Source: VBCK01 sp035511515 | GTDB taxonomy: Bacteria > Pseudomonadota > Gammaproteobacteria > Burkholderiales > Burkholderiaceae_F | Direction: 5' to 3' | Length of the DNA: 7,472 nucleotides | Assembly: GCA_035511515.1 (NCBI GenBank) | Contig: DATKFG010000153.1 | Coordinates: 1 to 7,472 of the forward strand | Part shown: one piece after another, positions 6,801 to 7,472 of the stretch | Layout of the letters: every line of letters starts with the position of its first letter | Numbering within the stretch: position 1 is the stretch's first letter | Notes under the pieces: model-generated | Told to the model about the DNA's origin: nothing | The model's input: only the letters and a program-made list of their open reading frames with translations | The model's database searches: none | Program-made: the position numbers and the translations under genes

Positions 6801-7094
6801 CTGCGCCCGATCCTGATGACCTCGTTCGCCTTCATCCTCGGCGCCATTCCGCTCGCCTTGGCGTCCGGCGCCGGAGCGGGTGCGCGCCAGGCGTTGGGAA
6901 CGGGTGTCGTGTTCGGCATGCTGGCGGCAACCCTCGTCGGCATGTTCTTCATCCCCGTGTTCTATGTGCTCCTGCAGCGCCTCAGCGAAGGCCAGTGGCC
7001 ATTCCGGCGCGGTGGCGCGGGTCGAGCCGGCCCCGCCGACGCAGACCCATCGAACGATTCCAACCCGGCGCTCTCGCCCGCCGATCCCCAGTGA
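3888..7094 (+). CDS. HAE-1 family RND multidrug efflux pump, MexF-like
   Basis: The 1068-aa inner-membrane transporter exchanges protons for drugs and other amphiphiles captured from the periplasm and membrane. It has the typical plan: TM1 near 10-30, a large periplasmic loop to about 340, TM2-6 at about 343-495, TM7 near 537-556, a second periplasmic loop to about 870, and TM8-12 at about 874-1028. Proton-relay residues are present: Asp408 and Asp409 in GIVVDDAIVVVE (TM4), Lys941 in GLAAKNAILIVEF (TM10), Arg971 and Thr978 in RLRPILMTS (TM11). ISGFNLLTGQ (611-620) lies in the region of the substrate switch loop. Segments such as SPDRRYDTVFVSNYVLLNLYD and SMRIWLDPERMARLGVT resemble MexF/OqxB more than AcrB/MexB. 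MexF-type pumps often export chloramphenicol, quinolones and trimethoprim, but the substrate here is an inference. The last 30 or so residues form a Gly/Ala/Pro/Asp-rich hydrophilic tail of unknown role. The gene is intact and of normal length. Confidence 0.96.
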   Translation: MLNFFIERPVFSSVIALLMVLVGTLAALELPIAQYPQVVPPQVQVSATFPGANADVVAQSVAAPIEQQVNGAQDMLYMDSKSGNDGSYTLTVTFDIGTDKNIDAVEVQNRYAIAQSQLPADVVRNGVTVRKTTSDFLEVIALTSPDRRYDTVFVSNYVLLNLYDALGRVPGVGQVKIFGERDYSMRIWLDPERMARLGVTVPDVANAVREQNVIAPSGSFGLPPAPQGQQLQYTVFVKGRLAQVSEFENIVLREGANGQIVRLKDVARVELSAADYTQGAANDDIPGALIGIYLQPDANALNVARQVKQVMGGQAQHFPPGLAYSIPYTTTPFVTESLKEVVKTLFVAFALVVVVVYLFLQSWRATLIPILVVPISLIGTFAAFSALGFSINTLTLFGLVLAIGIVVDDAIVVVEAVQQRLDAENLSPMEAAKSAMADVGGPVIAIALVLAAVFVPIAFLGGLTGQLYKQFALTLAVSVILSAICALTFTPAMSALLLRRVEEHAQTGSLGRFFTAFNRLFDRSRDGYVRKVAVMQRHAAMVMLTFGALLVAVYGLTATRPTGLVPLEDQGAVYALVSLPPAASLERTNEAMSQMTRVARQVPGVEGVVYISGFNLLTGQTTSYNGTAFIRLKPWDQRKTPDQSVEALVRTLNARLNSAVTDASVLVLNPPPIRGLSTAGGFTFVLQNHAGADTAQFSQVLQAFLAQVRKRPEIGFVYTAFDTRIPQIELTVDREKVKSVGVPLNDVFFTLQTLLGSFYINDFNLFGRTYKVEAQAEGSQRTQPDDVNRYYVRSDAGAMVPLGTLVTNRTFNGPQYYERYNVYSAATINGVNAPGYSSGQAIAAMEELARALPAGYTYEWSEATYQEKKTGGQTGFIFAVSLLFVILVLAALYESWAMPVAILLVVPFGVLGAFLGLLLRHMDNNVYTQIGLIMLIGLAAKNAILIVEFARLKRAQGESIEQSALDGAKLRLRPILMTSFAFILGAIPLALASGAGAGARQALGTGVVFGMLAATLVGMFFIPVFYVLLQRLSEGQWPFRRGGAGRAGPADADPSNDSNPALSPADPQ

Positions 7095-7102
7095 GAAAGC
7101 CC

Positions 7103-7472
7103 ATGCGCGATTCCACCCCGAAAACCCACAGGCCGCACGCTTTGGCGGCGGCATCGGTGCTGGCCTTGGCGCTCTGCGGTTGCGCGGTCGGTCCTGATTA
7201 CCGGCGGCCGGCCGTGGAGGTGCCGGCCGCGTGGCGGCTGGGCCCGACCGAAGCCGCGGAGATCTCCAATGCGGACTGGTGGGATCAGTTCCACGATCCG
7301 GTCCTGTCGGACCTCGTCAAAACCGCGCTCCAGAACAATAAAGACCTGCGCATCGCGACAGCGAACGTCGATCAGGCCTTTGCGCAATACGGCATTACCC
7401 GCTCGGCTCAATTGCCCCAGGTCTCGGCCGATGCCAGCGCGACGCGCCAGCGCGCCAGCACCAATACGGCGC
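7103..7472 (+). CDS. RND outer-membrane channel lipoprotein, OprM/NodT type, 5' part
   Basis: The first 123 codons are present and the right edge cuts the gene; the family usually runs to about 470-500 aa. The product would be the outer-membrane, trimeric TolC-like exit duct of the pump. A lipoprotein signal with basic residues (MRDSTPKTHRPH), a hydrophobic stretch (13-25) and lipobox LCGC leads to acylated Cys27. Directly after it stands CAVGPDYRRP, the hallmark of the OprM/NodT family. The next conserved block is ADWWDQFHDPVLSDLVKTAL (57-76), followed by NNKDLRIATANVDQA (78-92), the start of the first periplasmic helical hairpin. ATG 7103 lies eight bases after the pump stop, with only a weak GAGAAAG ribosome binding site. 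An in-frame GTG at 7091 overlaps the pump stop as GTGA and would add four residues. Family is secure; the start is moderately certain. Confidence 0.93.
   Translation, partial: MRDSTPKTHRPHALAAASVLALALCGCAVGPDYRRPAVEVPAAWRLGPTEAAEISNADWWDQFHDPVLSDLVKTALQNNKDLRIATANVDQAFAQYGITRSAQLPQVSADASATRQRASTNTA

Noticed and set aside
5412..7154. 580-codon minus-strand open frame opposite the pump gene
   Set aside because: This is the same GC-rich shadow effect; no domain is recognisable and the + strand carries all the expected RND motifs.

Overview
The window reads as high-GC chromosomal DNA from a Gram-negative proteobacterium. The evidence is an outer-membrane lipoprotein of the OprM/NodT type, an exported Sel1-repeat protein and a tripartite RND efflux operon. 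GC-rich codon use and protein style fit a betaproteobacterium (Burkholderiales-like) best, but this placement is an inference. All genes that can be supported lie on the + strand.

Layout. Bases 2-268 are the 3' end of an unrecognised gene cut by the window edge. After a GC-rich hairpin, 358-1296 encodes a stand-alone LigD-type polymerase domain (archaeo-eukaryotic primase superfamily) with all its catalytic residues but no ligase or nuclease domain. Bases 1297-1687 are a gene-free gap with a small stem-loop and a plausible promoter near its right end. Bases 1688-2506 encode a secreted protein with four Sel1 repeats. A 193-base spacer with two short palindromes precedes the efflux operon.

The efflux operon has the order membrane-fusion lipoprotein (2700-3878), inner-membrane HAE-1 RND pump of MexF type (3888-7094), and outer-membrane channel lipoprotein (7103-7472, cut by the right edge). 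The spacers are 9 and 8 bases, so the three are almost certainly co-transcribed. Together they would form a proton-driven channel from inner membrane to outside that expels hydrophobic or amphiphilic compounds. No transcriptional regulator gene of the pump lies in the window.

Nothing here looks like a wholly new system. The points most worth a second look are the isolated LigD polymerase domain without visible ku or ligase, the missing pump regulator together with palindromes in the operon's upstream spacer, and the unexplained 391-base gap. No tRNA, rRNA, CRISPR array, insertion sequence or attachment site could be supported.
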